A stretch of 64,000 nt of DNA from Prosthecobacter sp. (GCA_019186985.1 JABARQ010000011.1:62001-126000); one strand, 5' to 3'; shown: positions 55,756 to 64,000, counted from the first letter of the stretch. Notes: generated by a model from the letters alone, not told the origin. Program-made: numbers and translations.

Positions 55756-57021
55756 ATGAATCGCAGACACTTTCTCAACACCGGCACCTCCTTGGCCGGG
55801 AGCCTGGCCTTGCCGCACTCTCTCTTCGCGGACCAGATTCGCGGAAGGGCAGAGCATGTCATCTCCATCTGGCTTGGCGGCGGCATGGCGCAGGGGGACA
55901 CCTTTGACCCCAAACGCCTGGGTGACCCGAAGACCAGCAAACCCGGTTCCTACTACCCATCTATCGAAACGGCAGTGCCCGGCGTGCGGGTGTGCGAGCA
56001 TTTGTCCAAGCTGGCCCCGCTCATGGATCGTGTCACGGCGGTGCGCACCGTGAATCATGACGTCATCGACGAGCACGCTGCCGCCACCAACCGCATGCAC
56101 ACGGGGCGGCCCATCAGCGGCACGATCGGCTATCCTTCCATCGGCTCGATCATCGCTCACGAGCGCGGAGCCGCCGCCGAGGACGCGCCACCTTATGTGC
56201 TGATCGGCTATCCGAATGTCACGCGCGGTCCGGGATTCCTCGGCGCTCAATCCAGCTATCTTTACCTGACCGACACCGCTCGCGGACCAGCGGGACTTTC
56301 CCTGCCGCCTGGCATCGAGATGAAGCGTCAGGCTCGGCGTGAACGCTATCTCACCGCTCTCCAGGCCAGCGCGGGAGAGATCAACGACCGCCAGTTGCAG
56401 AGCTACGACGCCGCCATCGCGCAGAGTTTGAAACTCAGCGGGCCGGCCTTCAATCGCGCTTTCCAGCTCGACTCAGAACCCGCGAGCTTGCGCAATGAAT
56501 ATGGTGGTGAGTTTGGGCAGCGCTGCCTGCTCAGCCGCCGGCTGGTCGAGCGCGGTGTGCGCTTCATCGAAGTCTCGCACAACCTGAACTTCATCAATGG
56601 AGCCGGCTGGGATGCTCACAAGGAGGCCATTCTTCAGCAGCACGAGCTGATTCGCGAACTCGACACCGCCATGGCTGCCTTGATCCGCGATTTGGAAGCC
56701 AGGAAGCTGCTCGATAAAACACTCATCATCGTCACCACTGAATTCGGCAGGCCGCCGGAGTTCGACAGCGGCGGCGGGCGCGGCCATCAGGGCAGCGCCT
56801 TCACCTGCGTGCTTGCCGGAGGCGGCTTGAAGCACTGCGGTGCCTGGGGCGTAACCGATGAACTCGGCAAAAAGATCATCGCCAATCCCGTCAGCGTACC
56901 CGACTTCTTCGCCACCGCCTGTGCCGCCCTGGGCGTGGACTGCCGCAAGAACCTCTACGACGGCGACCGCCCCGTGCCGATCACTGATCAAGGGAGTCCC
57001 ATCGCTGCGCTCTTTGCATAA
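55756..57021 (+). CDS. Exported DUF1501 family protein, second copy
   Basis: About 421 residues. The N-terminus [25 protein letters not shown] is a Tat-type signal. The core has [62 protein letters not shown] and [20 protein letters not shown]. It differs clearly from the first DUF1501 copy, for example in its DTFDPKR and HxxDEH motifs, so the two are not recent duplicates. It pairs with the LamG-PSD1 gene upstream. It is the last gene of the GntR operon. Confidence 0.91.
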   Translation: MNRRHFLNTGTSLAGSLALPHSLFADQIRGRAEHVISIWLGGGMAQGDTFDPKRLGDPKTSKPGSYYPSIETAVPGVRVCEHLSKLAPLMDRVTAVRTVNHDVIDEHAAATNRMHTGRPISGTIGYPSIGSIIAHERGAAAEDAPPYVLIGYPNVTRGPGFLGAQSSYLYLTDTARGPAGLSLPPGIEMKRQARRERYLTALQASAGEINDRQLQSYDAAIAQSLKLSGPAFNRAFQLDSEPASLRNEYGGEFGQRCLLSRRLVERGVRFIEVSHNLNFINGAGWDAHKEAILQQHELIRELDTAMAALIRDLEARKLLDKTLIIVTTEFGRPPEFDSGGGRGHQGSAFTCVLAGGGLKHCGAWGVTDELGKKIIANPVSVPDFFATACAALGVDCRKNLYDGDRPVPITDQGSPIAALFA

Positions 57022-57178
57022 GATCACGGTGATAGGCGGTGGAATGAATCCGGGAATGAGGGCAGCTTTGCAGCTGTTCTGTTGGCCTCCATTGATGCGC
57101 TGCGCTTCCCTTCGGGCTCCCTACGGTCGTCTGTCTCACTTCGTTCGGCTCTGCTGCTGAGCGTCAGGGCCATCAGCT
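57022..57178. other. Convergent intergenic region
   Basis: This 157-base gap separates the DUF1501 gene and the convergent ceramidase-like gene. It contains a TTCGGGCTCC...TTCGTTCGGCTC pattern common in high-GC intergenic DNA. No clear terminator hairpin with a T tract was found. Confidence 0.3.
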
Positions 57179-58612
57179 CTACTCGCCTTTCTCCCACAGC
57201 TTGTTCAGACTCTTCACGGTCTGATCCACAAGCACCTGGCCTCCCTCGGGGCCGATGCGGCTGCTTTGGATGATGGCGCTGTAGCTTCCTCCGGCCACGG
57301 CTCGGGGCGTGGGGAGATAGCCGCCCGAGCCGGTGAGCTGGATGAGAAAGGTCTGCACGGCCGGACTGCGGGCCTTCATCTGCACACCGTAGTCGGTGAA
57401 GAGTTCAAACTCATTCGTGGCGATGGCGACATCGCCGAGTCGGAGAGCGTGGAGTTCCATTTGGAAGACGCCGGAGGTTCCGGCTTTTTCGGCTTCGTAG
57501 CGATCCACCACGCCTTTGTTCCAAAGATGCTTCCACTGCTCCCTGGGGTCGTCCTTGTATTGATCGACAGCCTTTTGGGCATCGGCGAATTCCTTCTCGG
57601 TCACCTTGCGCCAGGGCAGGTCGATCTTCCGCGTATGGTGTTGCAACACGGCGCCGCTCACAGGCTCCAGCTTGGCGCCTTCATAGGCCTCCTCCCAGCC
57701 GCGGACAACGCGGCGGGCGACTTCTTCGAGCCGTGTGAGGCCACGGAGACGGCGCATGCGCTCATCGGCGGCTTTGCCATACATCGGTCGCGGCACCTGG
57801 TCGCCGCCAGCGCCGGTCCACGCGAGAATGTGCAGATCCTTGCCATGACGCTCGCGCAACTGGCGGCGCACCGGGTCCCAGAAGTCGGCGTGGATCACCT
57901 TGAGGCCCTCGACTTCCTGGGAGGGGCAGGGGACGTTCACCGCCGTGGCGATAAGCTTGTCGGTTTGATTCCAAAAGAACAGCACGTCGAGATTGTGATC
58001 CTCATAGCCTTCGATGCCGCGAAACTCCGGCACATTCGTGGGGCCATACATCTTGGCGGTTCCGTCCGCATAGGTCGCACGGCGGTTCTGCGCGATCACC
58101 GCCTGTCCCTGGCCCCAGCCAGCTTTGGACGGCTTTCGGCTGCCCCAGCTCTGCGCCATGGCCTCCACGATTTTGTCCACCATGAACTCGGTATATTCCA
58201 TGGGCAGCATCACGTTCTTGCCGAGCAGGCTGTAGCGATCTCCCTTCATCGTCACCGGAGCGGTGTGCGTGTGCGTGGCGTTGAGAAAGAGCTTCTGGAG
58301 ATCAAAGCCGGGCAGCTTGTCCTTCGCCTTCTCACGCACCAGTTCGATAAGCCCTGCACGGATGCCCACGATGTCGCAGGAGACCATGATGGCCTGGTCC
58401 AGCACCATGTCGCTCTCGCGTGACTCCAGGGCAAGTGCGGTGGCATAGATCTGCGTCTCGGGTTTCTCGGAGATGCGCACATGCATCTGCCCGTCCAGCG
58501 CCACCGGGCGGTCCGGCGTGATGTCCACGGTGGCCGCGCCGACATGCAGGTCTGAGGCAGGGACGATGGAAGAAGAAGCGACAACGGAGATGAAGAGCGG
58601 GAGGAGGCGCAT
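57179..58612 (-). CDS. Neutral/alkaline ceramidase-like N-terminal domain protein, exported
   Basis: About 477 residues with signal peptide MRLLPLFISVVASSSIVPA. The N-terminal part, VGAATVDITPDRPVALDG, is the conserved start of neutral ceramidase-like proteins. LNATHTHTAPVTMKGD holds the zinc-binding His cluster. It lacks the C-terminal domain of true ceramidases, as do many planctomycete and verrucomicrobial members, so the substrate is unclear and an amide bond other than that of ceramide is possible. The start at 58612 opens the signal; the frame is open from 58678. Confidence 0.82.
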   Translation of the reverse strand: MRLLPLFISVVASSSIVPASDLHVGAATVDITPDRPVALDGQMHVRISEKPETQIYATALALESRESDMVLDQAIMVSCDIVGIRAGLIELVREKAKDKLPGFDLQKLFLNATHTHTAPVTMKGDRYSLLGKNVMLPMEYTEFMVDKIVEAMAQSWGSRKPSKAGWGQGQAVIAQNRRATYADGTAKMYGPTNVPEFRGIEGYEDHNLDVLFFWNQTDKLIATAVNVPCPSQEVEGLKVIHADFWDPVRRQLRERHGKDLHILAWTGAGGDQVPRPMYGKAADERMRRLRGLTRLEEVARRVVRGWEEAYEGAKLEPVSGAVLQHHTRKIDLPWRKVTEKEFADAQKAVDQYKDDPREQWKHLWNKGVVDRYEAEKAGTSGVFQMELHALRLGDVAIATNEFELFTDYGVQMKARSPAVQTFLIQLTGSGGYLPTPRAVAGGSYSAIIQSSRIGPEGGQVLVDQTVKSLNKLWEKGE

Positions 58613-58676
58613 TGTCGTAATACACCCCACCAAGGTGAGTCTTTTCAGTGTGGTGTAGTCCTCTGGGATGCTCCGC

Positions 58677-58739
58677 AAAGTGGCTTCGGCTTTAGCCGAA
58701 TCAGGGGGGCTTCGGTGCGGCTAAGGCCGCTGCCACTTT
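58677..58739. repeat. REP-like element with nested palindromes
   Basis: Outer inverted ends aaagtggc (58677-58684) and gccacttt (58732-58739) enclose two palindromes: ttcggct/agccgaa at 58685-58700 and gcggc/gccgc at 58717-58730. The design, two hairpins within one inverted frame, is that of a REP/BIME or small MITE. It lies between the ceramidase-like gene and the acetyltransferase relic. Confidence 0.65.
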
Positions 58740-59301
58740 ACCCATCCTCGGTCCCGCCAAAGAACTTCTCCAGCGTCACGCCAAGGCCCCGATCGAGCCA
58801 TGCCGGCACGGCACTCCGGGAATCGTGTCGTCTCCAGTCGCCGGTGGCGATGGCGACGCGCAGTCCTGCTGTTTGCAATTCTCGCAGCAGCGTCACGGCA
58901 CCCTCAACAGCCGGGAAGCATGGAAAGGCACAAGCTCGTGCAGGCAGAAGAGAATTCCCGTGGTGAGATGGAGGTCGGCGAAGATGAATGCCTCGGCTCG
59001 ATCCATGAGCGTGGACGTATGGCCCTTCCCTTGAAGCTAGGGCGGGGTGGGGAGTCCGCCAGCGGCACCGCACTTCACCGGCCCGCCATCCAGCTCCACC
59101 ATCAACTCTGTGAGCGCCACATGGCTCAGCAAGTGCTGTTCATCGTGCAGGAGCAGCCGCCAATGCACCGGGGCTTTTGCCAGCCCTTTCGCCACCGCAA
59201 CCTCGCCAAGGAATGCTGTTCCAGTGATTGATGAACTCCTCCTGGGCAGCGGTGACTTCGTTTCCTCTGATGATGTCGATGCAACCGTCGGGGCTATTCA
59301 T
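58738..59301 (-). pseudogene. Decayed GNAT acetyltransferase gene with a HAD-like tail
   Basis: Read on the minus strand, the family pattern continues through several frames. An ATG at 59301 begins MNSPDGCIDIIRGNEV, with TAAQEEFINHW following. A frameshift near 59215 leads to AFLGEVAVAKGLAKAPVHW and VALTELMVELDGGPVKCG; an in-frame TAG sits at 59037-59039; then LQGKGHTSTLMDRAEAFIF and GILFCLHELVPF follow to a TGA. A further frame contains LRELQTAGLRVAIATGD, which looks like a HAD phosphatase segment. Two disabling changes make it a pseudogene unless the sequence has errors. Its start overlaps the stop of the VOC gene by eight bases. Confidence 0.6.
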
Positions 59302-59695
59302 GACTGCTGGTGGAGGTGTGAGCGCCAAGGATGAGCGCCTCAATCCGGTAGCCATCAGGGTCGATGACAAAAGCGGCGAAGTAATCAGGGCCATGCTCGG
59401 GATGCAGTCCAGCGCCGCCATTGTCCGTGCCTCCGTGGGCAAGCGCGGCATCGTGAAAGCTCAAGACTGCCTCGCGAGATGGCGCGGTGAATGCAACGTG
59501 GAAGCCATCGCCGGGCACTCCGGCGTTCGCAGGACGCAGCTTGAGCGCGAAGATGTCTTCGCCGTCGTTCAAGCCGTAGCCGATGAATGTCGCGTCCTCC
59601 CACACGCGGCGATAGCCGAGTGGCGCAAGCACGGCATCGTAGAAGGCGGCGGATCGGGCGAGATCAGTGACGGCGAAGGAGAGATGGTGGATCAT
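59294..59695 (-). CDS. VOC family protein (glyoxalase-like)
   Basis: About 133 residues. It begins with MIHHLSFAVTDLARSAAFYDAVLAPLGYRRV, the typical first half of the vicinal oxygen chelate fold, and ends with YFAAFVIDPDGYRIEALI, which carries the metal Glu. The family includes glyoxalase, fosfomycin resistance and dioxygenase members; the substrate is open. The start at 59695 is chosen by fold; the frame is open from 59767. It follows the esterase gene by 20 bases and its stop overlaps the GNAT relic. Confidence 0.85.
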   Translation of the reverse strand: MIHHLSFAVTDLARSAAFYDAVLAPLGYRRVWEDATFIGYGLNDGEDIFALKLRPANAGVPGDGFHVAFTAPSREAVLSFHDAALAHGGTDNGGAGLHPEHGPDYFAAFVIDPDGYRIEALILGAHTSTSSHE

Positions 59696-59715
59696 GTTGA
59701 TGGAGTCATGGCATG

Positions 59716-60411
59716 TCAGGCCTTCGAAAGCCATCCGAGCGCCCGTGGCAGCTCTGCATCCCAGCACACGGGATCATGTCCGCCGTCGTATTCATGGAGG
59801 CGGACGTCGTGACCAGCATCGGTCATGCGTTTCGCCAGCCGGCGCACGGATGCCAGCTGGCTGGTCATTTGAATCAGCGGCGTGGGCGGATGCGAGGCTT
59901 CCTCCTGCAACTCTTGGTTGCCAACGCTGATCCAGAAGCGGCCACGAGAAGAGGGCAGCGTGCCCAGCGAAGACGCCAGCCGCTCGTCCTGCCACCAGGC
60001 GGATGGCGATTGTGCCAGCACGCCGGCAAAGACGCCAGGATGCTGCAAAGCGGTGAAGATCGCCTGAAGCGCACTCAGGCTGAGACCGCAGAGGAACAAC
60101 CGCTCGAAACGTCCCGCCTCCCGCTCGATCCAACGCGGCATCTCCAGCGTCAAAAACGACGCGAATCGTTCATGGCAGGTGTAAACCTCATGCCGGTCCG
60201 CCGCGCTGAGACTGGGAAGATAGACACAGGTGGCCGGCGGCAGTGATCCTGAAGCATGCGCCGCGGCGATGGCCTCCGGAGCCTTCACGCGGCCGGTGTA
60301 AAGCTCGCCGTCGAGGAAAAGCAGGCAGGTCTTCGCTTCCTCGACGTGATGAATCCATGCCTTGCGCGGCGCGGCCGGAAGGTCGCTGCTGATCTGATGC
60401 TCAGTGATCAT
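59716..60411 (-). CDS. Putative alpha/beta-hydrolase esterase (enterochelin esterase-like)
   Basis: About 231 residues without a signal peptide. The nucleophile elbow is LCGLSLSALQA, and the C-terminal His is in YDGGHDPVCW. A segment like AQSPSAWWQD is common in the esterase D/enterochelin esterase family. It probably hydrolyses carboxyl esters in the cytoplasm. Its start overlaps the acetyltransferase stop by four bases. Confidence 0.78.
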   Translation of the reverse strand: MITEHQISSDLPAAPRKAWIHHVEEAKTCLLFLDGELYTGRVKAPEAIAAAHASGSLPPATCVYLPSLSAADRHEVYTCHERFASFLTLEMPRWIEREAGRFERLFLCGLSLSALQAIFTALQHPGVFAGVLAQSPSAWWQDERLASSLGTLPSSRGRFWISVGNQELQEEASHPPTPLIQMTSQLASVRRLAKRMTDAGHDVRLHEYDGGHDPVCWDAELPRALGWLSKA

Positions 60412-60845
60412 GAGGAAATGTTTTCCTGAATGCGTTTGCCCATGCTCAAGCGTTGCTCAACGGCGTAGCCGGGAGATGCGTAGAAGGCGGCGACAGACTC
60501 GTTGCCAGCCACGATCTGGAGATTGATCTTCATGCATCCCCTCCCGGTCAATGCGCGCTCGGCCTGTGACACCAGCAGCGAGCCTGCTCCACGCTTTCGA
60601 TGCTCGGGATGCACCGCTGCGGAGTAGATCCAGCCGCGATGACCGTCGTAGCCGGCCATGATGGTGCCGACGACTTGGTTCGCGATGAGGGCGACAAAGA
60701 ACAACCCATCATCGGCAGCCAGCTTCTTGTCGATGACCAGCGTTGGCTCGTTGTGGGCCGACTCGTAGCCGAAGACGGCCTTCCACAATGCGATGACTTG
60801 ATCGCGATGAGATTGGCTGTCGAAGAGTGTGATCATGGGAGGCAT
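60408..60845 (-). CDS. GNAT family N-acetyltransferase (YpeA-like)
   Basis: About 145 residues. VGTIMAGYDGHRGWIYSAAVHPEHRKRGAGSLLVSQ is the GNAT core with the acetyl-CoA loop RKRGAG, and NESVAAFYASPGY is the usual C-terminal helix. It resembles YpeA-type acetyltransferases of unknown substrate. The start at 60845 is 3 bases after the previous stop; an ATG at 60836 would remove three residues. Confidence 0.86.
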   Translation of the reverse strand: MPPMITLFDSQSHRDQVIALWKAVFGYESAHNEPTLVIDKKLAADDGLFFVALIANQVVGTIMAGYDGHRGWIYSAAVHPEHRKRGAGSLLVSQAERALTGRGCMKINLQIVAGNESVAAFYASPGYAVEQRLSMGKRIQENISS

Positions 60846-60848
60846 AAG

Positions 60849-61304
60849 CTACATTTTCCAGGCGTCCCTCCACATGTCGGGATACCAACGCCCCTCGTCC
60901 ATCTCGATGAGGTCGAAGTCGGTGAACACCGTGCCGTTATCCGGCAGGCCGTAGTGCCTGATCATCGCGGGGATGAACTCATCTGTCTCGTCATCGTGCC
61001 AGCCGCGCTTGCTCATGAAACTGTTGTAAATGAGCACCTCCTCGTCGGTGAGCGGGCGGCCTTTGGCAAAGCACCAGTCGAGCACTTCGGCGTCGGCCTT
61101 GCCAGACAGCACTTTGGCCTTCACGTCATCGTAACTCACACCGAGGTAACGGCAAGTCCGCCCGTCAAAGCCCTGGCCGAGCATTTCGTGATACTCGGAC
61201 GGAAGGCGGCCTTCAGAATGCAGCCGTATCTTGGAGCACATCCGGGCAAAATAGAACAAGCCGCGAGTCTTCTCGAAGCATCCTTTGATTCCTTCAATCT
61301 TCAT
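60849..61304 (-). CDS. DUF5069 family protein
   Basis: About 151 residues, rich in charged and aromatic amino acids. It matches the DUF5069 pattern: FYFARMCSKIRLHSEGRLP, CRYLGVSYDDVKAKV and EVLDWCFAKGRPLTDEEV. No catalytic motif is known. It is common in Planctomycetota and Verrucomicrobiota. It overlaps the acetyltransferase gene upstream by four bases. Confidence 0.8.
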   Translation of the reverse strand: MKIEGIKGCFEKTRGLFYFARMCSKIRLHSEGRLPSEYHEMLGQGFDGRTCRYLGVSYDDVKAKVLSGKADAEVLDWCFAKGRPLTDEEVLIYNSFMSKRGWHDDETDEFIPAMIRHYGLPDNGTVFTDFDLIEMDEGRWYPDMWRDAWKM

Positions 61305-61840
61305 GGTGGTGGTTGCTTAGGGTTCTGGGTAGCACTTGTCTTGATTTCATAAATGCAGGTCGGCTTGTTCTTCCATTCCACTTCACGCTGGAGCTTCATG
61401 CCGATCTTCTCGGCGACACGGCGCGAAGGGAGGTTCAGAGGATTGATCAAAGAGACGAGGCGGTGGCAGCCGACAATGCCGAATCCATAGTCCAGGCAGC
61501 CCGGTGCTGCCTCCGTGGCCAGTCCCTGCCCCCAAAGGTCACGCCGAACGTGATAGCCCACTTCGACCTCCTGAATGCCCCCCACCTGCTGGCTTGCGAG
61601 GCCACAGTCACCGATCACCTCGCCCGTGGCTCGCAAGATCATCGCCCAAAGCCCATAGCCACGCGCTTCATAACTGCGCATGTTCCAATCGACCCATGCC
61701 CGCATCCGCGCCTCATCGAAAGCCGCCGGATAATATCGCATGGTTTCTGCATCGCCAAACACGGCCAGCAATGCCGGAACATCGCTGGGCGTCATTTGGC
61801 GTAGCGACAAGCGCTTGGTTTCAAATACGACGGCGTTCAT
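61301..61840 (-). CDS. GNAT family N-acetyltransferase (RimJ/RimL-like)
   Basis: About 179 residues. ETKRLSLRQMTPSDVPALLAVFGD is the typical start, VGYHVRRDLWGQGLATEAA is the acetyl-CoA loop and VSLINPLNLPSRRVAEKIGMKLQREV is the C-terminal helix. RimJ/RimL-type members acetylate protein N-termini or small amines; here the target is unknown. It overlaps both neighbouring genes by four bases. Confidence 0.88.
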   Translation of the reverse strand: MNAVVFETKRLSLRQMTPSDVPALLAVFGDAETMRYYPAAFDEARMRAWVDWNMRSYEARGYGLWAMILRATGEVIGDCGLASQQVGGIQEVEVGYHVRRDLWGQGLATEAAPGCLDYGFGIVGCHRLVSLINPLNLPSRRVAEKIGMKLQREVEWKNKPTCIYEIKTSATQNPKQPPP

Positions 61841-62226
61841 GACGTCAGTCGGCGAGCTTCAGAGTCGAGTGTCTTCTGGCCGGAAATGAACCGCGCTGAG
61901 ACGATCCTCCCTTCGCGAACCTCGTAAATCGCCACCAATTCGATCTTGCCCGTGCCTTCTGGGAACATGCGGTTCACTTCCTCGTGATCAATCACCACAT
62001 TTCCTATCGCCGCGCGATGAATGAGCCGCGCGTAGAGATGTGGATCGCTCAAACGTGCTGTCATACGCTCCCGCAGCTGCGCGGCGCCGCTGCACAGCAA
62101 GATGTCGGGATGCTCAAACTGCTGCAGGTCCTCCGCATACGCCGCCATCAGCGCATCTACGTCGCGGGCGTTGTAGGCATCGAGCTGGCGCTGGACGACG
62201 GCTTCTGGATCGAGCGGGGTATTCAT
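61837..62226 (-). CDS. SnoaL-like / NTF2-fold protein
   Basis: About 129 residues. VVQRQLDAYNARDVDALMAAYAED is the hallmark N-terminal helix of SnoaL-like proteins, and REGRIVSARFISGQK ends the sheet. The cone-shaped fold binds small hydrophobic molecules; members are isomerases, cyclases or stress proteins. It follows the kinase gene by 13 bases and overlaps the next acetyltransferase gene by four bases. Confidence 0.84.
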   Translation of the reverse strand: MNTPLDPEAVVQRQLDAYNARDVDALMAAYAEDLQQFEHPDILLCSGAAQLRERMTARLSDPHLYARLIHRAAIGNVVIDHEEVNRMFPEGTGKIELVAIYEVREGRIVSARFISGQKTLDSEARRLTS

Positions 62227-62239
62227 GGAAATAAGTTGG

Positions 62240-64000
62240 CTAGTTCTTCAACGCAGGCGCGGACGGGGGCGGGCGAGCGAGGATTTGAAGATCATCGAGC
62301 AGTGCCGCGCCTCCTGGACCGTGGGCACGAAGAGCCACCCACACGTCATGATCACTCAGGATTTCCCGCACGGGAAAGATGGGCTCTCCGAAATTGCGCG
62401 GGAGGAAGAATCCTATCTTGGGCCCGGCGTTGCCATGGCGGTCCATTTCACACACATTACCGCTGAGGCGGATCGTCTGCTCATCCAGGCGGGTGAAGAT
62501 GACGCTCAGACGATACCATTTGCCCTCCTCAGTGGTGAACTGGTTGGAAGACTCCCACGAACGTGGAGGGCCGAGGCTGGCCTGCTTGCTCTGAAACTCC
62601 AATCGCAAGGAGTCGCCCACGACCTTGAGCCGAAGACCCATGAATGGTGATCCGGGAACACCGCTCAGGACACCGTCGAGGCTCCCTGTCAGTCCCAGCG
62701 CGAGCGCCTGTGGGCCTGCGCCAATCTCGCTGCGCTGAAAACAACAGGATACTTCCAAAGAGGCGAGTTTGCTGAAGTCAAAGCTCTTCCTCCGATACAC
62801 AAGAGTGGCTTCGCTGGTCATGTTTCCCGCGGTCACAACACCATGCGTGTCAGCCAGGCCCAGGGGAGTGAGGCCGTAAGGACTCCTCCCGAACTGAATG
62901 TTCTCCTTGAAGGCGTCGGATAGATGGCCCAGGTCGAAGCTCACCCATTCCGCCCCAGGTGTGATCCTTTTGGGCTTACGCAAACCAAAGTGAGCGAGAA
63001 TTGCGACCGCGAGCGCGAGCAGAACCGCAAGCGACAGAAGGAGAGCCGTTTGCCGTCTCCGCCGTGAGGCTGTGCCGGTGGCTTTGACTGCAACGTCAGT
63101 GGCCAATGCCTCCACCGAATGACGCATGTCCGCTGCCGTGGCAAAACGCAGTTCGGGCATCTTTTCCAGTGCCCGCAGCACGATCTCATCAATGCGGATG
63201 TCCACCTGCACGCGCTTCGACGGCGGGGTGAAGTTCTCTTTGGGCCGCTCGCCGGTCAGCATCTCGTAGAGCACCACGCCGAGGCTGTAGATGTCGGCCC
63301 GGTGGTCGGCGGTGCCATTGACCTGCTCAGGAGCGGCGTAATCGGGAGTGCCTGGCTTCATGGCGCCATCCGTGCCGTCCGGCTCTCCCACGATCCTGGC
63401 GATGCCGAAGTCTGCGATCTTCACCGTGCCCGCCTTGTCGATGAGGAGGTTCTCCGGCTTGATGTCGCAGTGAACGATGTTGTTGTCGTGAGCGCATTGC
63501 AGCGCGTCACAGACCTGGGGCACGATGCCGAGGGCTTCTTTCGGCGTCAGCCGCTTGGTTTGAAGAAGCTGGCGGAGATTCACGCCATCGACGAACTCCA
63601 TGAGCAGGAAGTAAAAGCCACCCGCCTGCCCAAAGTCATAAACGCCGACGATATGCGAGTGATTCAGCGCCGCGAGCGCATGAGCCTCTTTTTCAAACCG
63701 TGCCGCGAACTGCGGATCATCCGCCCGCTCCGGGGCGAGCAGCTTCAACGCAACGAAGCGGTTCAGCGACTTCTGCCTAGCCCTGTAAACCACGCCCATG
63801 CCGCCGCGACCGAGGCATTCGAGGATTTCGAGCTGCGGAAAGTGCGGGGCGAGTTCCTCGGGGGTGAGGGTGGGGATGGGCGGTGCGGTTTCACCTGCTT
63901 GCGTGGGCTGCATGGCTCCCGCCATGAGGCAGCGTGGGCAGCAGCCATTCACGGCATCGACAGGCAGGGGCACACCGCAGAGCGGGCACTTGGAGTCGGC
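62240..64000 (-). CDS. Membrane Ser/Thr protein kinase with zinc ribbon and lectin-like domain, partial
   Basis: About 586 residues are seen; the true start lies beyond the right edge, since the frame stays open. The visible N-terminus reads CPLCG then CCPRC, a zinc ribbon. The kinase has LGRGGMGVVYRAR, VALKLL and IADFGIAR. Its catalytic loop is HCDIKPEN, with Cys instead of Arg (a non-RD kinase). A membrane segment (ALLLSLAVLLALAVAILAHFG) is followed by an extracytoplasmic domain of about 240 residues resembling a concanavalin-like lectin. A candidate sensor of extracellular carbohydrate, it heads a run of small genes. Confidence 0.88.
   Translation of the reverse strand, partial: ADSKCPLCGVPLPVDAVNGCCPRCLMAGAMQPTQAGETAPPIPTLTPEELAPHFPQLEILECLGRGGMGVVYRARQKSLNRFVALKLLAPERADDPQFAARFEKEAHALAALNHSHIVGVYDFGQAGGFYFLLMEFVDGVNLRQLLQTKRLTPKEALGIVPQVCDALQCAHDNNIVHCDIKPENLLIDKAGTVKIADFGIARIVGEPDGTDGAMKPGTPDYAAPEQVNGTADHRADIYSLGVVLYEMLTGERPKENFTPPSKRVQVDIRIDEIVLRALEKMPELRFATAADMRHSVEALATDVAVKATGTASRRRRQTALLLSLAVLLALAVAILAHFGLRKPKRITPGAEWVSFDLGHLSDAFKENIQFGRSPYGLTPLGLADTHGVVTAGNMTSEATLVYRRKSFDFSKLASLEVSCCFQRSEIGAGPQALALGLTGSLDGVLSGVPGSPFMGLRLKVVGDSLRLEFQSKQASLGPPRSWESSNQFTTEEGKWYRLSVIFTRLDEQTIRLSGNVCEMDRHGNAGPKIGFFLPRNFGEPIFPVREILSDHDVWVALRAHGPGGAALLDDLQILARPPPSAPALKN

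Noticed and set aside
57060-57178. Possible repeat with TTCGGGCTCC and TTCGTTCGGCTC
   Set aside because: The pattern is too short and common in high-GC intergenic DNA to call an element.

Overview
The window looks like chromosome of a high-GC member of the Verrucomicrobiota, near Prosthecobacter or Verrucomicrobium. It has several PSCyt1/PSCyt2/PSD1 proteins (DUF1549/DUF1553), DUF1501 and DUF1552 secreted proteins, many Tat-exported Gfo/Idh/MocA and sugar-isomerase proteins, sialate O-acetylesterases, a proline-rich membrane-anchored squalene-cyclase-like protein and a DUF5069 protein. That gene set is typical of the Planctomycetota-Verrucomicrobiota group. Genus-level placement is inference. 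No rRNA, tRNA, CRISPR array, intact insertion sequence or prophage was seen.

Layout. Positions 1-11400 hold exported carbohydrate and ester hydrolases (two sialate O-acetylesterase-type proteins, a carboxypeptidase-esterase fusion, an amidohydrolase, a metallophosphoesterase), an NlpC/P60-type lipoprotein, purT and an orphan sigma-54 response regulator. Positions 11400-25450 are mostly housekeeping: a UvrD-type helicase, a class V aminotransferase, a metal ABC transporter operon, a repeat-rich cyclase-like membrane protein, a phosphodiesterase, gltX, clpC and rnhB. Positions 25466-33700 are accessory catabolism: DUF1552, an EF-hand esterase, a PSD1 protein, a 2-keto-3-deoxygluconate-type kinase, a small cytochrome and an oxidoreductase.

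Positions 33702-40853 hold the most interesting block. Six minus-strand genes run DegT aminotransferase, methyltransferase, polyprenyl-phosphate-type glycosyltransferase, FdtA/QdtA-type ketoisomerase, histidine kinase and NarL-type response regulator. The first four junctions are 4-base stop/start overlaps and the last is a 14-base overlap. A TMTC-like GT-C membrane protein with TPR repeats follows 96 bases later. I read this as a self-regulated pathway that makes an amino-deoxy sugar, loads it on a lipid carrier and transfers it outside the cytoplasm.

Positions 41107-45531 carry a DoxX-like protein, an oxidoreductase, a discoidin-domain lipoprotein and MurJ. Positions 45899-57021 form a second notable operon: a GntR/FCD regulator behind two copies of a TGTCGACA-type operator, then PSD1+LamG, DUF1501, an HpcH/HpaI aldolase, LamG+PSD1 and DUF1501. 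It is probably an inducible sugar or sugar-acid utilisation system. Positions 57179-64000 contain a neutral-ceramidase-like hydrolase, a decayed acetyltransferase gene and a tight minus-strand run of small unrelated enzymes downstream of a membrane Ser/Thr kinase that is cut by the right edge.
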